64,000 bases of DNA, from NCBI GenBank assembly GCA_014379345.1, contig JACMLY010000170.1, positions 32,953-96,952 on the forward strand. The letters are read 5' to 3'. Below are positions 56,001 through 63,959 of this stretch, one piece after another (the first letter of the stretch is position 1; the number at the start of each line of letters is the position of its first letter). The stretch comes from Chitinophagaceae bacterium. GTDB lineage: Bacteria; Bacteroidota; Bacteroidia; Chitinophagales; Chitinophagaceae. The translations under genes were made by a program, and so were the position numbers. The notes beneath the pieces are model-generated. The model made no database searches and had not been told where the DNA came from. It saw only the letters and a program-made list of their open reading frames with translations.

Positions 56001-56140
56001 TTGTTGATCTTCAGAATCCTTTTGTTATCACCAAATTTAAAATAGCAGATCCCGAAGTCCAGGTTGGTGCTGTAAAAGGCGGAGCAGCGCCATATCCAAT
56101 GGCAAGAACATACTCTTTAGGTTTAAAAGCAAATTTTTAG
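53060..56140 (+). CDS. SusC/RagA-family TonB-dependent outer-membrane transporter
   Basis: A 1026-residue outer-membrane importer for glycan fragments, partner of the SusD-like lipoprotein. The signal peptide ends near AAQQ (residues 24-27). A carboxypeptidase-regulatory-like domain follows (about 28-100, GEPLPGATITVKGTNRTV). The TonB-box-like stretch NEVVVIGYGTTSRKN lies near 107-121. The plug domain has NISIRGRGNPLVVIDGVVTP and FLKDASAAIYGLNAANGVV. The beta-barrel fills the rest and ends TYSLGLKANF (final F). It starts ATGATG; either could be used. It is 18 bases upstream of susD. Confidence 0.95.
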   Translation: MMKMKRLRLLALTTFAIGCLSLSVAAQQTIKGTLRSSTGEPLPGATITVKGTNRTVVTDAGGAFSIQASPNDVLVATYVGYTTQETAIGSDPSVGITLNATTGSMNEVVVIGYGTTSRKNLTVSVAKIDPKVVPQAANSSVAQLIFGRAAGVNATQLSAEPGGNINISIRGRGNPLVVIDGVVTPYAPLEPGNSNIANELNNVRRGGFAGLSPSDIESIEFLKDASAAIYGLNAANGVVLITTKKGKAGRLSVSYDGSRSYVKNMKYLEPLTASEYLTYYNQLTLDKYLLDKKMAPFGPNAPGGFVPRYNQSDIRNAGEGTDWLSLVLRDGAIDNHNLSVSGGSDKTTYFFSGNFFNQIGTVRKSSEKRYTGRMNLNFALTDFLSLGVNVSGAQSEFENSTAGWTVGGAGAQSFGALQAAVAYPRSVSVYDAAGKYSLFQVTGNPVSLLDIKDLTSYNSVNAIANLDVKIIGNKLTGRLLYGNLTENSVRDFFVPTTTFYFQLFQSRGSWNQSKRQNQTMEGTLNFKEKFFGGRLNFDAVGGIGQYQYDETGFGAAATDMLDAIGTDNLSSGTSTSRVVSSNRGYSKTRSYFARTGFDLFDKYVIQLTYRYDGFNNFFPQYKYSSFPSGSIAWKLSNESFLKNVSFINLLKLRGSIGVTGVASGYAYGFYTPDNSVISFNSGGTQTVAYTIGGVDHPDLQWPKTINKNLGLDFSLFTERISGSFDWFRDDITRLISNATTAPLNFLGTQPVNGAHRVRTGWEVGINTRNVSNKIFQWNSIINVSRFLFRHEERFPFEAIPKGGKVDDPVNSIYVFKTSGILQVGQAIPNFQPVNAQQPGAPIFIDINGDKKLDTSDIVRYNGDPYVTIGFGNVFSYKQFDLSVMFYGQLGAWGYNNLVSWASAASLISGIQSGIKETKDIWSTTNPSGTIPGVAYDPFALGLPAGINTTLEKRDFIRCRNLTLGYTLSGPSMKYLRSLRLFVDLQNPFVITKFKIADPEVQVGAVKGGAAPYPMARTYSLGLKANF

Positions 56141-56158
56141 AAACTTAATTAAGGTTAT

Positions 56159-57697
56159 ATGAAAAAATTATTTGTATTTCTGATATTAATGGCGGCTATA
56201 GGATATGGTTGCAAAAAAGGTTTAGATGCCCAGATCTACGGAACATTAAATCCAACAAATTTTCCAAAAACAGAATCTGATTTCGATCTGGTTGTTACCG
56301 ATGTTTATAAGCTGTTTGGTTCGAAATGGGGATACTATAGCGATCCAGGCGGCGTTCCTGGAAACCTGTTTTTTGGAGTAGAGTATTCGAATATGTTTTT
56401 GAATGAGTATCCTTCTGACCTGATTGCTTATTTCCCTGAATGGGGCGGTTTTTTTCAGAACTTCAGCCGGGCAGATTTTAATTTCATGAGAACAATTGGC
56501 TCGGACAGAAATCATCTCGAAAAAATACGTTTCGTTACTAAATACACTTTCATTTTAGATCAGATTGAAAAATCAACTATCAGCGACGCTGCGAAAAAAC
56601 AATTCAGTGCAGAAGTAAGAGCCGCAAGAGGCGTTGTCATGTACTATCTGTTAAGCATGTACGGGCCTGTTCCATATATTGCTGACGCTTCAAAAATTGG
56701 CACAGATGCAGAAAAAGACATGCATCGCCCGGCCAGGGCAACATATGTTAGCCAGGTAGAAAGTGACCTAAGGTTTGCAGCGGATAACCTTGTTAAAACA
56801 CCAGGCACCTACGGCAGGTTCAATAAGGGATTTGCTTTGACTTACCTGGGTAGATTGCATCTCCATGAAAAAAACTGGCAGAAAGCAGAATCAGCCTTGA
56901 AGGAAATTGTAGCACTTGGGTATAATCTTGCTCCTGACTATGCAAGCTTGTTTAAAGTTTCAGGTGAAAAAAACAATGAAACCATTTGGGCCGTCACTTG
57001 CGATCCGGCAGCTAACGGCAATGAGCCTCTAGGCAATGCGAATGTTTGGGGCTTCTATATGTATCCATCTAATTTTCCAGGCACTATTAGTCCAGGTCAG
57101 TCGAGGAAAGTAGGGGGATGGGCTTCGCCTGAAGGAGCATTCGAGGCAACCTGGCAATTCTATGATTCTTTTGATCCGAACGATAAAAGAAGAGCGTTAT
57201 TATTGGAAAGTTATGAGCCAGTAAACAGTCAGGGCAATCCAACAGGTACTATAAGAAACCGTGCCAATGGTTTGCGTGGTCCAATCATCAACAAGTATCC
57301 AGATGAAGATCCTGGCTCACCATTCGCAAGTAATGATATTCCTGTTTGCCGTTATGCAGATGTTTTATTAATGCTTGCAGAAGCTATAAATGAACAAGCA
57401 GGGCCAAGTTCGGAAGCACAACTTAATATCAACACCGTACGTGCCCGTGCTGGTCTTGCCAATCTTTCAGGGGCTAACATCGCCTCGAAGGATGCATTCA
57501 GAGATGCTATTTTACGTGAGAGGGGTTGGGAATTGTATTTCGAAGCTCAAAGAAGAATTGATTTAATAAGAATGGGCAAATGGACACAGGCACTGGCTGC
57601 AGTAGGAAAAACTCCAAATCCTGCTGGTGCCAATGGATTGTATCCTGTGCCCCAATACATGCTTGACTTAGGAATGGAACAAACACCAGGATATTAA
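56159..57697 (+). CDS. SusD/RagB-family glycan-binding lipoprotein
   Basis: A 512-residue surface lipoprotein that caps the SusC barrel and binds the glycan. The lipobox is AAIGYGCKKG with Cys at residue 18. TPR-like helices are seen in AVRAARGVVMYYLLSMYGPV and ALTYLGRLHLHEKNWQKAES. C-terminal blocks NDIPVCRYADVLLMLAEAIN, TVRARAGLANLSG and RERGWELYFEAQRRIDLIRM are the usual SusD end signature. It is co-transcribed with susC. Confidence 0.95.
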   Translation: MKKLFVFLILMAAIGYGCKKGLDAQIYGTLNPTNFPKTESDFDLVVTDVYKLFGSKWGYYSDPGGVPGNLFFGVEYSNMFLNEYPSDLIAYFPEWGGFFQNFSRADFNFMRTIGSDRNHLEKIRFVTKYTFILDQIEKSTISDAAKKQFSAEVRAARGVVMYYLLSMYGPVPYIADASKIGTDAEKDMHRPARATYVSQVESDLRFAADNLVKTPGTYGRFNKGFALTYLGRLHLHEKNWQKAESALKEIVALGYNLAPDYASLFKVSGEKNNETIWAVTCDPAANGNEPLGNANVWGFYMYPSNFPGTISPGQSRKVGGWASPEGAFEATWQFYDSFDPNDKRRALLLESYEPVNSQGNPTGTIRNRANGLRGPIINKYPDEDPGSPFASNDIPVCRYADVLLMLAEAINEQAGPSSEAQLNINTVRARAGLANLSGANIASKDAFRDAILRERGWELYFEAQRRIDLIRMGKWTQALAAVGKTPNPAGANGLYPVPQYMLDLGMEQTPGY

Positions 57698-58110
57698 GAA
57701 AGAACGCGCTTTTGAGGTTGCAGTGTGCGCATTTATTGTTACTTAATTATGTTTTTATATCTCTCATACGGTATTTCTCAAGCTAAGCAATCGTTGAAGG
57801 GCTGCCGTTCCTCAAGGGCAGCCCATTTGACTAAAAAAATTCATCTCAACCCAATTTAATAACAGCGTAGATAACATGCAATAATGAGCACGATAAGAAG
57901 ATGGGTCTTGAATTTTTACAACTGGTGTTAATTAACTATAAAAAATCGAAACAGGCAATGATTCGGCCCAATCCTCGTATTTGCATTCCAATTTTGCAAA
58001 AGGCGCTCGTGTAGGCTGGATCACGGAGATGGAAGCTCTATAATCCAGGGAAATCAACTCTCGAATCAAATGCGCTAAAAGAATTTCGTTGAATAAATAT
58101 TTTAATAAGC
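57698..58110. other. Gene-free stretch between susD-like and hydrolase genes, with a hairpin
   Basis: About 410 bases with no coding frame. GGGCTGCC (57799-57806) and GGCAGCCC (57817-57824) form a perfect 8-bp hairpin with a 10-base loop, but no T-run follows, so it may weaken rather than stop transcription into the hydrolase gene. A hairpin of nearly the same words lies near the right window edge. No promoter was recognised before 58111. Confidence 0.45.
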
Positions 58111-60684
58111 ATGAAAGGGTTTTTGGTCTTTATACTTAGTAGCGTCTTCCTGTTTCTTAATTCAACTGTTCCTGCACAAAACAGGTCAAACAAAAACCTG
58201 GTATATGTAGATAAACAGGGAGTGCTTCGGTGGACGAAGGATAAGAAAGAAGCATGTTTTTTTGGAGTGAACTACACCACACCTTTTGCGCATGCCTACC
58301 GTGCACACAGAGCTTTAGGTGTTGACGTGGAAAAGGCCATTCAACAGGATGTTTATCACTTTGCAAGACTTGGATTAGACGCTTTTCGTGTGCATGTATG
58401 GGACACTGAAATCTCGGACACGCTTGGTAACCTTTTAGAAAATGAACACCTTCGTTTGCTTGATTTTTTACTTGCGGAACTAAAAAAAAGGAATATTAAA
58501 ACCGTTATTACACCCATTGCATTCTGGGGTAATGGTTATCCTGAGCGTGATGAATTGACTCCGGGATTTTCAAGAAAATATGGAAAGGGAAGAGCTACAA
58601 CAAATGATACAGCAATTGTTGCACAGGAAAATTACCTGAAACAATTTTTCAAACATGTAAATCCTTATACCAAGTCGACCTATGTGGGCGATCCGGATAT
58701 TATTGCTGTAGAAATTAATAATGAACCAAGTCATAGTGGATCAAAAGCGGGAGTAACAAATTATATAAACAAATTAGCCGCTGCGATTAAAAGTGTTGGC
58801 TGGACAAAACCTGTGTATTACAATATTGCCCAAAATCCATTCTATGCTGATGCAGTCGCGAAAGCAAATATTGATGGTGTTAGCTTCCAGTGGTATCCAA
58901 GCGGCTTGGTTGCCAATCAGGAAGTGAAAGGAAATTTCTTGCCAAATGCTGATCATTATCAGATTCCTTTTGATACCATACCTGAGTACCGCAACAAATC
59001 AAAAATGGTTTATGAATTTGATGCAGCGGATATCCTCCAATCGTACATGTATCCGGCGATGGCCAAAAGTTTTCGCGAAGCCGGTTTTCAATGGGCAACT
59101 CAGTTTGCTTATGATCCAACGGCAATGGCAAACGTAAATACAGAGTATCAAACGCATTATCTGAATTTACTTTACACGCCTTCAAAAGCCGTCAGCCTAT
59201 TGATTGCATCAAAGATTTTTCACAAAGTACCACGTTTAAAAAACTGGGGTACTTATCCTGCCGATAGTTCGTTTGATGTGTTCCGCGTGAGTTATAAAAA
59301 TGCATTGAGCGAAATGAATACTGCAGACGAGTTTTACTATTCCAATTCAACAACAACCACACCAACTAATCTCAGCAAGCTTCAACACATTGCTGGTGTA
59401 GGTAATTCACCTGTTGTTCTCTACAGTGGCTCCGGCGCTTATTTTCTTGATAAAATTTCTGATGGCGTTTGGCGTCTGGAAGTAATGCCGGATGCAATTC
59501 AAATCCGCGACCCGTTTGAAAGAGCTTCCCCAAGGAAAGAAGTAACGCGCCTTGAATGGAGTTCAAATGCAATGCAAGTATTGGTACCGGATCTTGCTTC
59601 AGGATTTTCAATCAAAGCACTAAATAGAGGAAATAATTTTTCACCGTCAGTTGCAGGAAATAGTTTTCAGATTCAACCCGGCACCTACCTATTAAATGCA
59701 ACGGAAAAAAGCAATGCTGCAAATAGCATCGGAGTCATTGGTATGAATGAATTTGGAGCCACTAATTCCACGGCTTCTGGTATGTTTTTGCGTCATGAGC
59801 CATTTGAGGAAGTATCACCTGAAAAACCGTTACTTATCTCCACAAAGATTGTTGGGCTTGATACAGGAAGAGCAAATTTGCAGATAATCACACTGGATGG
59901 ACGCGGTGGAGGATTTAGAAATCTCCCTATGGTGAAGAAGTCAGGAGAATATGTTGCGGAAATTCCTGCCGATCTTGCAACCCCCGGCATGTTGCATTAT
60001 CGCATCATTCTGCAAAAAGGAAACTGGTTTGCAGTTTTTCCTGGCAACTATAAAGAGAGCCCGTTTGCCTGGGATAATTACAATAACGAAACGTACAAAA
60101 CCTTCGTTGCTGCAAATAATGGAAGATTAAATATTTTCAATCCTACTGTTGATAAGACAGCAAAAGTTTATCCCGTTTTTCGAAGAGGTTTTCAAACCAG
60201 CTACATAACCGGTGAAATATCGGGGCAGCTAATTTTAAGGTTATCCGCAACTGAACTTTCCGGTGATCACACTATTGGCTTTGTTCATTACTTCGGTGAC
60301 AAGCTTGTGGGAAGAAAGCCGGAAATAGATTCCTTCAACCGATTGGTAGTGAGAGCAAAAACTTCGGAGACGCGACCAATAAAGGCCAAAATTACCTTGA
60401 CAAATAAAGATGCATTTTCATTTTCAACATTCATTAACCTCAACAATACTTTTCAGGATCTAGAGGTTCCGATAAACAACCTAGCACAAGATTCTGCCCT
60501 GTTACTGCCACGCCCTTATCCCGGTTTCTTGCCATTATGGTTTAAAGGATCGGGAATTGCATCGTTTGCTTTAGCAGATATGGAAAGAATACAGGTCTCG
60601 GTTGGAAGCGAGTTACATGAATCAGAATTTAAAAAACCCTACAGCCTCGAGGTCGAATCCATTTGGTTAGAAAAGAGGAAATAA
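58111..60684 (+). CDS. Secreted GH5-like glycoside hydrolase (clan GH-A), substrate unknown
   Basis: An 857-residue secreted enzyme. Signal peptide MKGFLVFILSSVFLFLNSTV, then a TIM barrel to about residue 345: FGVNYTTPFAHAYRAH, FARLGLDAFRVHVWD and VITPIAFWGNGYPE. The acid/base is E205 in VEINNEPSHSG (N-E-P) and the nucleophile is E302 in MVYEFDAADIL, a spacing usual for clan GH-A. The C-terminal half (about 345-857) looks beta-rich and may bind carbohydrate. There is no T9SS tail or lipobox. It is the only hydrolase in the locus, so it probably acts on an uncommon beta-linked glycan or finishes a job begun elsewhere. A GH2 or GH5 subgroup assignment cannot be made by eye. Confidence 0.8.
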   Translation: MKGFLVFILSSVFLFLNSTVPAQNRSNKNLVYVDKQGVLRWTKDKKEACFFGVNYTTPFAHAYRAHRALGVDVEKAIQQDVYHFARLGLDAFRVHVWDTEISDTLGNLLENEHLRLLDFLLAELKKRNIKTVITPIAFWGNGYPERDELTPGFSRKYGKGRATTNDTAIVAQENYLKQFFKHVNPYTKSTYVGDPDIIAVEINNEPSHSGSKAGVTNYINKLAAAIKSVGWTKPVYYNIAQNPFYADAVAKANIDGVSFQWYPSGLVANQEVKGNFLPNADHYQIPFDTIPEYRNKSKMVYEFDAADILQSYMYPAMAKSFREAGFQWATQFAYDPTAMANVNTEYQTHYLNLLYTPSKAVSLLIASKIFHKVPRLKNWGTYPADSSFDVFRVSYKNALSEMNTADEFYYSNSTTTTPTNLSKLQHIAGVGNSPVVLYSGSGAYFLDKISDGVWRLEVMPDAIQIRDPFERASPRKEVTRLEWSSNAMQVLVPDLASGFSIKALNRGNNFSPSVAGNSFQIQPGTYLLNATEKSNAANSIGVIGMNEFGATNSTASGMFLRHEPFEEVSPEKPLLISTKIVGLDTGRANLQIITLDGRGGGFRNLPMVKKSGEYVAEIPADLATPGMLHYRIILQKGNWFAVFPGNYKESPFAWDNYNNETYKTFVAANNGRLNIFNPTVDKTAKVYPVFRRGFQTSYITGEISGQLILRLSATELSGDHTIGFVHYFGDKLVGRKPEIDSFNRLVVRAKTSETRPIKAKITLTNKDAFSFSTFINLNNTFQDLEVPINNLAQDSALLLPRPYPGFLPLWFKGSGIASFALADMERIQVSVGSELHESEFKKPYSLEVESIWLEKRK

Positions 60685-60906
60685 GTCCAATTACTTCCCC
60701 GTTAACTCATAGCTTAGACTAACCTATCATTTGGCGGTTGATATAATCTTTAAAAATTCCTGGAACTGACATTTTAACCTGCCGTAATTTAATGCGGTGT
60801 CTATGCATGAAGGAGTGGTTAGCAGGCGTTACCTGGAATTTCTCCATTACCTGGTCGAACTGGCAGAAAGATTAACCACAGTTATGTTCGAATATGGAAG
60901 GAAATA

Positions 60907-61235
60907 TTGATACTAGAAAGCGAAGGAGAAAAAGTTACAGGAGTCTTTATAATCGAAGTCATGTTTAAGGTTTTGTTCGGGTGGACCACAGCTAAAAAAA
61001 ATTTCCATTTGTGGGGGAACGCGGACGGCCTAAAACAAAAAGGCTTTTATTCCGATTATAATTACAGTTTACAGACTCTGCTGATCTCACCGTTGCCGAT
61101 TACGAGAAGGCTCTCAGATTTATTGATCGGTTCCGTAAAGACGTTGACATCTTTATTAAGTGGCTGGAAAGCGCGTCTGAAAAAAAACTGGAGAAGTTTA
61201 GACAAAATTTTGATGAAGCGGAGTTTCCTGACTAA
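60907..61235 (+). pseudogene. Frameshifted remnant of a small unknown gene
   Basis: The frame starting at 60907 reads plausibly as far as QKGFYSDYNYSLQ near 61070 and then becomes odd. From 61068 another frame reads FTDSADLTVADYEKALRF, then FRKDVDIFIKWLESASEKK, and ends FRQNFDEAEFPD at a TAA (61233-61235). This charged, helical end looks like real protein, so a single-base shift near 61070 probably split one gene. No family was recognised. It lies inside the island, near the right repeat. The stretch 60685-60906 and 61236-61548 holds nothing else recognisable. Confidence 0.45.
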
Positions 61236-61548
61236 ATAGAGCAAATGATATTTAGCAAGCATAGGAAAGTTCCGGAACTCTTCGATTGAGTTCTTTTCTT
61301 ATTCTTAACACCTTTACGGCAAACCGGCATAATTATACTTTCAGAAGAACACAAAAGTAAAACTGTAAATAATTCGGCCGGATACTAATTTTGATTTTAT
61401 ATGTTGCAGCGAAACCCATGAGTTCATTATCTTTGTTAAGTCATGTCAACTGTTGTATAGGCATGTAAGATTTTTGAAAAATTTCGGATTGATCGAGTAA
61501 AAACATTTTCAAAAAAAATAAATACTTCTTTTTCAAATAATTGGGTCC

Positions 61549-61575
61549 GCGGGTTCGAGTCCCGTCCGGTCCGCT
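61549..61575. repeat. Right attachment repeat (attR): 27-bp copy of the tRNA-Asp 3' end
   Basis: Identical to 47687-47713 and in the same direction. Upstream sequence (TTTTCAAATAATTGGGTC) does not form the rest of a tRNA, so this is a 3' fragment only. The flank to the right is chromosomal. Confidence 0.85.
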
Positions 61576-61600
61576 CCGCTTTTTAACTTATTCATTATCA

Positions 61601-61644
61601 AACAGTTACACGTGATTCAACGTTCATGTATAACTGTTTTTTTT
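61601..61644 (+). terminator. Terminator, probably the original one of tRNA-Asp
   Basis: AAACAGTTA (61601-61609) pairs with TAACTGTTT (61631-61639), the inner bases continue with G-T pairs, and eight T (61637-61644) follow. It starts 26 bases after the right repeat. No gene ends just before it, but joining the left tRNA half to this side would place it 26 bases after the tRNA, the normal position. Confidence 0.8.
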
Positions 61645-61812
61645 ATTGCTTATTCTACAACTTCTTACATTTTCTTACATTATCCAAAGACAGCTTTTTG
61701 TAGACTAGATCAGCAAAATTCAGCTTCTTTCTCTACAACCTGTAGAGATCTACTACAGGAAAGTGAAGTCCCACAATGGATTTGAAAAATATGAATGGTT
61801 GAAGATAGGATC

Positions 61813-62376
61813 TTAAGAATTCTCTGTTTTCTTTTTATAATTCTTGATTCGTGCTTCTATTATAAGTAATGTGTCAGTATAATCTTCCCACTCTCCGCGG
61901 TGCGGTGAGTCGTACACAACATAATTTCTGGAAGTATCCCATTCCTTGTTACAATTAACACACCTTGCTTTTCTATGTGAGCGGTCTATTCTCAATTGAA
62001 CATCACATTTAGGACAATAAGGAGTCATTTCACTCATTTGATATTGGTCCCATTGATTTATGAAGTAACTCCACTTCCAGACCCACTCCTTTACAGTGTC
62101 AGATGTATATTCTAAGTAATCTGGTTGATGGTCGACTTTTATGGATTTCAGTAGTCTATATACTAGATACAATCCGACTAGTACAGAAAACACAATCCAT
62201 AATTCAATCTTCAAACGAAAGAAGGAATTAATTTTTTCATTTGCCCAGGCTAACCTGCTTGTGATAGAATTAAGTACTCGAACATCTTGTAATTTATCAG
62301 AAGTTATATTACCCAGAACAGTAACAAGATAAGCGGATATAAGTCCAAAAAGAATTTTATCCTTTGTATTTGCCAT
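61813..62376 (-). CDS. Small membrane protein with C-terminal zinc-ribbon-like cysteines, unknown function
   Basis: A 187-residue protein that matches no family I recognise. Two hydrophobic segments are seen at about 8-24 (ILFGLISAYLVTVLG) and 60-78 (LWIVFSVLVGLYLVYRLL). The C-terminal soluble part holds two Cys pairs, YCPKCDVQL and ARCVNCNKEW, which could bind zinc. It ends with a basic tail (IKNYKKKTENS). It is just outside the right end of the island and stands alone. Confidence 0.65.
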   Translation of the reverse strand: MANTKDKILFGLISAYLVTVLGNITSDKLQDVRVLNSITSRLAWANEKINSFFRLKIELWIVFSVLVGLYLVYRLLKSIKVDHQPDYLEYTSDTVKEWVWKWSYFINQWDQYQMSEMTPYCPKCDVQLRIDRSHRKARCVNCNKEWDTSRNYVVYDSPHRGEWEDYTDTLLIIEARIKNYKKKTENS

Positions 62377-62499
62377 ATTTCAAAATTACTGTAAACAATA
62401 CACTAATGTTTTTCCGGAACCGAAGCTGATAGAATTACAAATGCTGAAGGACGCGCTAATGGCAGCCTGAATAGTACAAACGCAATCATGTTATAGCAA

Positions 62500-62975
62500 T
62501 TATTCTTCTCGACTTAATTGCATCAGCCGTTCAAAACGATTTCTTATTCTTACTGCACCAAATACCATTAGTCCAGCTAATACGATACAAAGGATTGGAA
62601 ATGCAAGCAGCATCTCTCCCAGTGTCCCTTGAATAAAAGTATTTATACCAACAAGCTTTGCAACAAGCACAAATGCCATGAGATAAAAAGCTGTTACAAT
62701 CGCGTAATTGGGTCTTGCAGTAGTTTCAATAATTGTTTTTCCCTTTTCTTCCGTTACTTTCCCATTTAGATAAGTAAATTTTTGGAGGATACCGAAAACT
62801 GTTAGATAGCCCAAACTCCATCTAGGTGAAAGTTTGAAACTGCCGTCACATTTAGTTTGCCGGATATGTTTTCAGAGAAGTCGTAGCGCTCTAAGATGGA
62901 TTTTATCTGCGCGTGAACGCTTTCAAAAGTGTCATTAACTATGTATCTATTTTTAATTGAAAAGAAAGCATCCAT
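62500..62975 (-). pseudogene. Small membrane protein gene split by an apparent frameshift
   Basis: An upstream frame from an ATG at 62975 gives 57 residues (MDAFFSIKNRYIVNDTFESV through ISGKLNVTAVSNFHL) and ends at 62802. A second frame runs on from WSLGYLTVFGILQKFTYLNG through two hydrophobic segments (about FYLMAFVLVAKLVG and MLLAFPILCIVLAGLMVF) to a stop at 62500. The two meet at about 62820 and read as one protein of about 160 residues if one base is added or lost there. A short independent frame from a TTG at 62814 is the alternative. Function unknown. Confidence 0.5.
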
Positions 62976-63036
62976 TTATTATTTCTTATAACGTTTTCGC
63001 ATTATGCTGTTGGAGAATTGTTATTCGTCAGCGAGG

Positions 63037-63080
63037 CAACAGGTGCGCAATAAAGATATATTGTACGAGTCATATTCGAA
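63037..63080 (+). repeat. Diverged direct repeat, copy 1
   Basis: The 44-base stretch starting CAACAGGTG matches 63582-63625 at 38 of 44 positions in the same orientation; similarity extends some 20 bases to the left. It borders the 3' side of the split membrane gene. It could be a remnant of gene duplication. Confidence 0.6.
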
Positions 63081-63104
63081 AGTCCAATCAGAAGGGTTCT
63101 ATTC

Positions 63105-63502
63105 TTATAGCAACTTCTTCCAGTATCCTATGAAGGTTATTAAAGAAGCAATAATAAATATCGAGAGCAAAAGCAAGATAAAAAGTTTGGGAAAGAAGGG
63201 AAGAAGATAAGTAATGAATACACCAACCCATATCAGCAACTGAAGTCCTAAGGTTACTAATAAAACAATAAGGCATATTATTCTGAATATCGCTTTGGTT
63301 TTGGCTTTTCTGAGGTCTAAACTTTGATAATATGTTAGGAATATTATTGAAGTAATTGGCAACCCAATAACTAAATAGAATTCAAAAGGAATGTAATCAA
63401 AGCGAGTCGCAGAAATGATTTCGTTACATATATTCCAGCAACCACCAATACCAGGAACACTCTAGAAATTACTGATGCAGTCCAATAATCATTCACCTTC
63501 AT
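63105..63502 (-). pseudogene. Four-span small membrane protein gene split by an apparent frameshift
   Basis: From an ATG at 63502 one frame gives MKVNDYWTASVISRVFLVLV and a second hydrophobic run, then stops at 63371. A different frame is open through the same area and continues as EFYLVIGLPITSIIFLTYYQ, then RIICLIVLLVTLGLQLLIWV and LFILLLLSIFIIASLITFIG, ending KKLL at 63105. Together they look like one membrane protein of about 130 residues with four spans; a one-base change near 63390 breaks it. No family recognised. It lies between the two copies of a diverged direct repeat. Confidence 0.5.
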
Positions 63503-63581
63503 AATTTAATAGATTAAGAATGAGTATTAACTATAACGGAAAGGCACCAACCTGATAGAGCTACGGTTATTTTTCAGCATC

Positions 63582-63625
63582 CAACAGGTGCCCAAAAAAG
63601 ATATACAGTACAAGTCATATTCAAA
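63582..63625 (+). repeat. Diverged direct repeat, copy 2
   Basis: Second copy of the 63037-63080 repeat, 545 bases away. It lies upstream of the split membrane gene on the minus strand, so the pair borders that gene on both sides. Confidence 0.6.
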
Positions 63626-63935
63626 CGCCCGTTAAAGAACACTTGAGGACCTAGAAATGTCCTCACGTCCTATCACTTCACGAATTTTTATTTATCACCT
63701 TTCAAAAATCTGATGCATGATGGATATACATATCCAGTTGGATAGAATTGAAAAAACGGTAATCCAGATATTAGAAACCGTTAAAGAAGATCGATCCCCT
63801 AAAGACTGATTTCAAAAGACATGAGGAAATTCTATTTGCTGTATAAACACAGAATTTTTATAACTCTTTTTCTTCCTGCCTATAAAGGCGAGGGTGCTTT
63901 CAAATTGCGATCTCCTGGATTACTTAAAAATAATA

Positions 63936-63959
63936 GGGCAGCCATTCATCCGGCTGCCC
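63936..63959 (-). terminator. Hairpin, probable terminator of a minus-strand gene beyond the right edge
   Basis: GGGCAGCC (63936-63943) and GGCTGCCC (63952-63959) are perfect arms with an 8-base loop. Read on the minus strand the stem is followed by TATTATTTTTAAG, which is T-rich. A possible stop (63986-63984) lies 25 bases upstream on that strand. Confidence 0.45.

Larger units (their letters stand above)
47687..61575. mobile_element. Genomic island in tRNA-Asp carrying a polysaccharide-utilisation locus
   Basis: About 13.9 kb bounded by 27-bp direct repeats made of the tRNA-Asp 3' end. Just inside the left end is a decayed tyrosine recombinase (47962-48629) facing away from the tRNA. The cargo is HTCS regulator, SusC, SusD and a GH5-like hydrolase, plus a broken small gene. 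No relaxase, transfer or phage structural genes are seen, so the element is either a remnant or was always a simple cargo island moved by its own or another integrase. The intact tRNA is at the left end; the right end keeps only the 3' fragment. Confidence 0.75.

Noticed and set aside
57799..57824. Rho-independent terminator after the SusD-like gene
   Set aside because: The stem is good, but no T-run follows on either strand, so it is recorded only as a hairpin.
47714..61548. Integrative and conjugative element or prophage
   Set aside because: No relaxase, coupling protein, transfer or phage structural gene is present; only a broken integrase and a PUL are seen.
63717..63809. A 30-codon frame (MMDIHIQLDRIEKTV...)
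   Set aside because: Helical-looking and possible, but there is no promoter, neighbour or family support.
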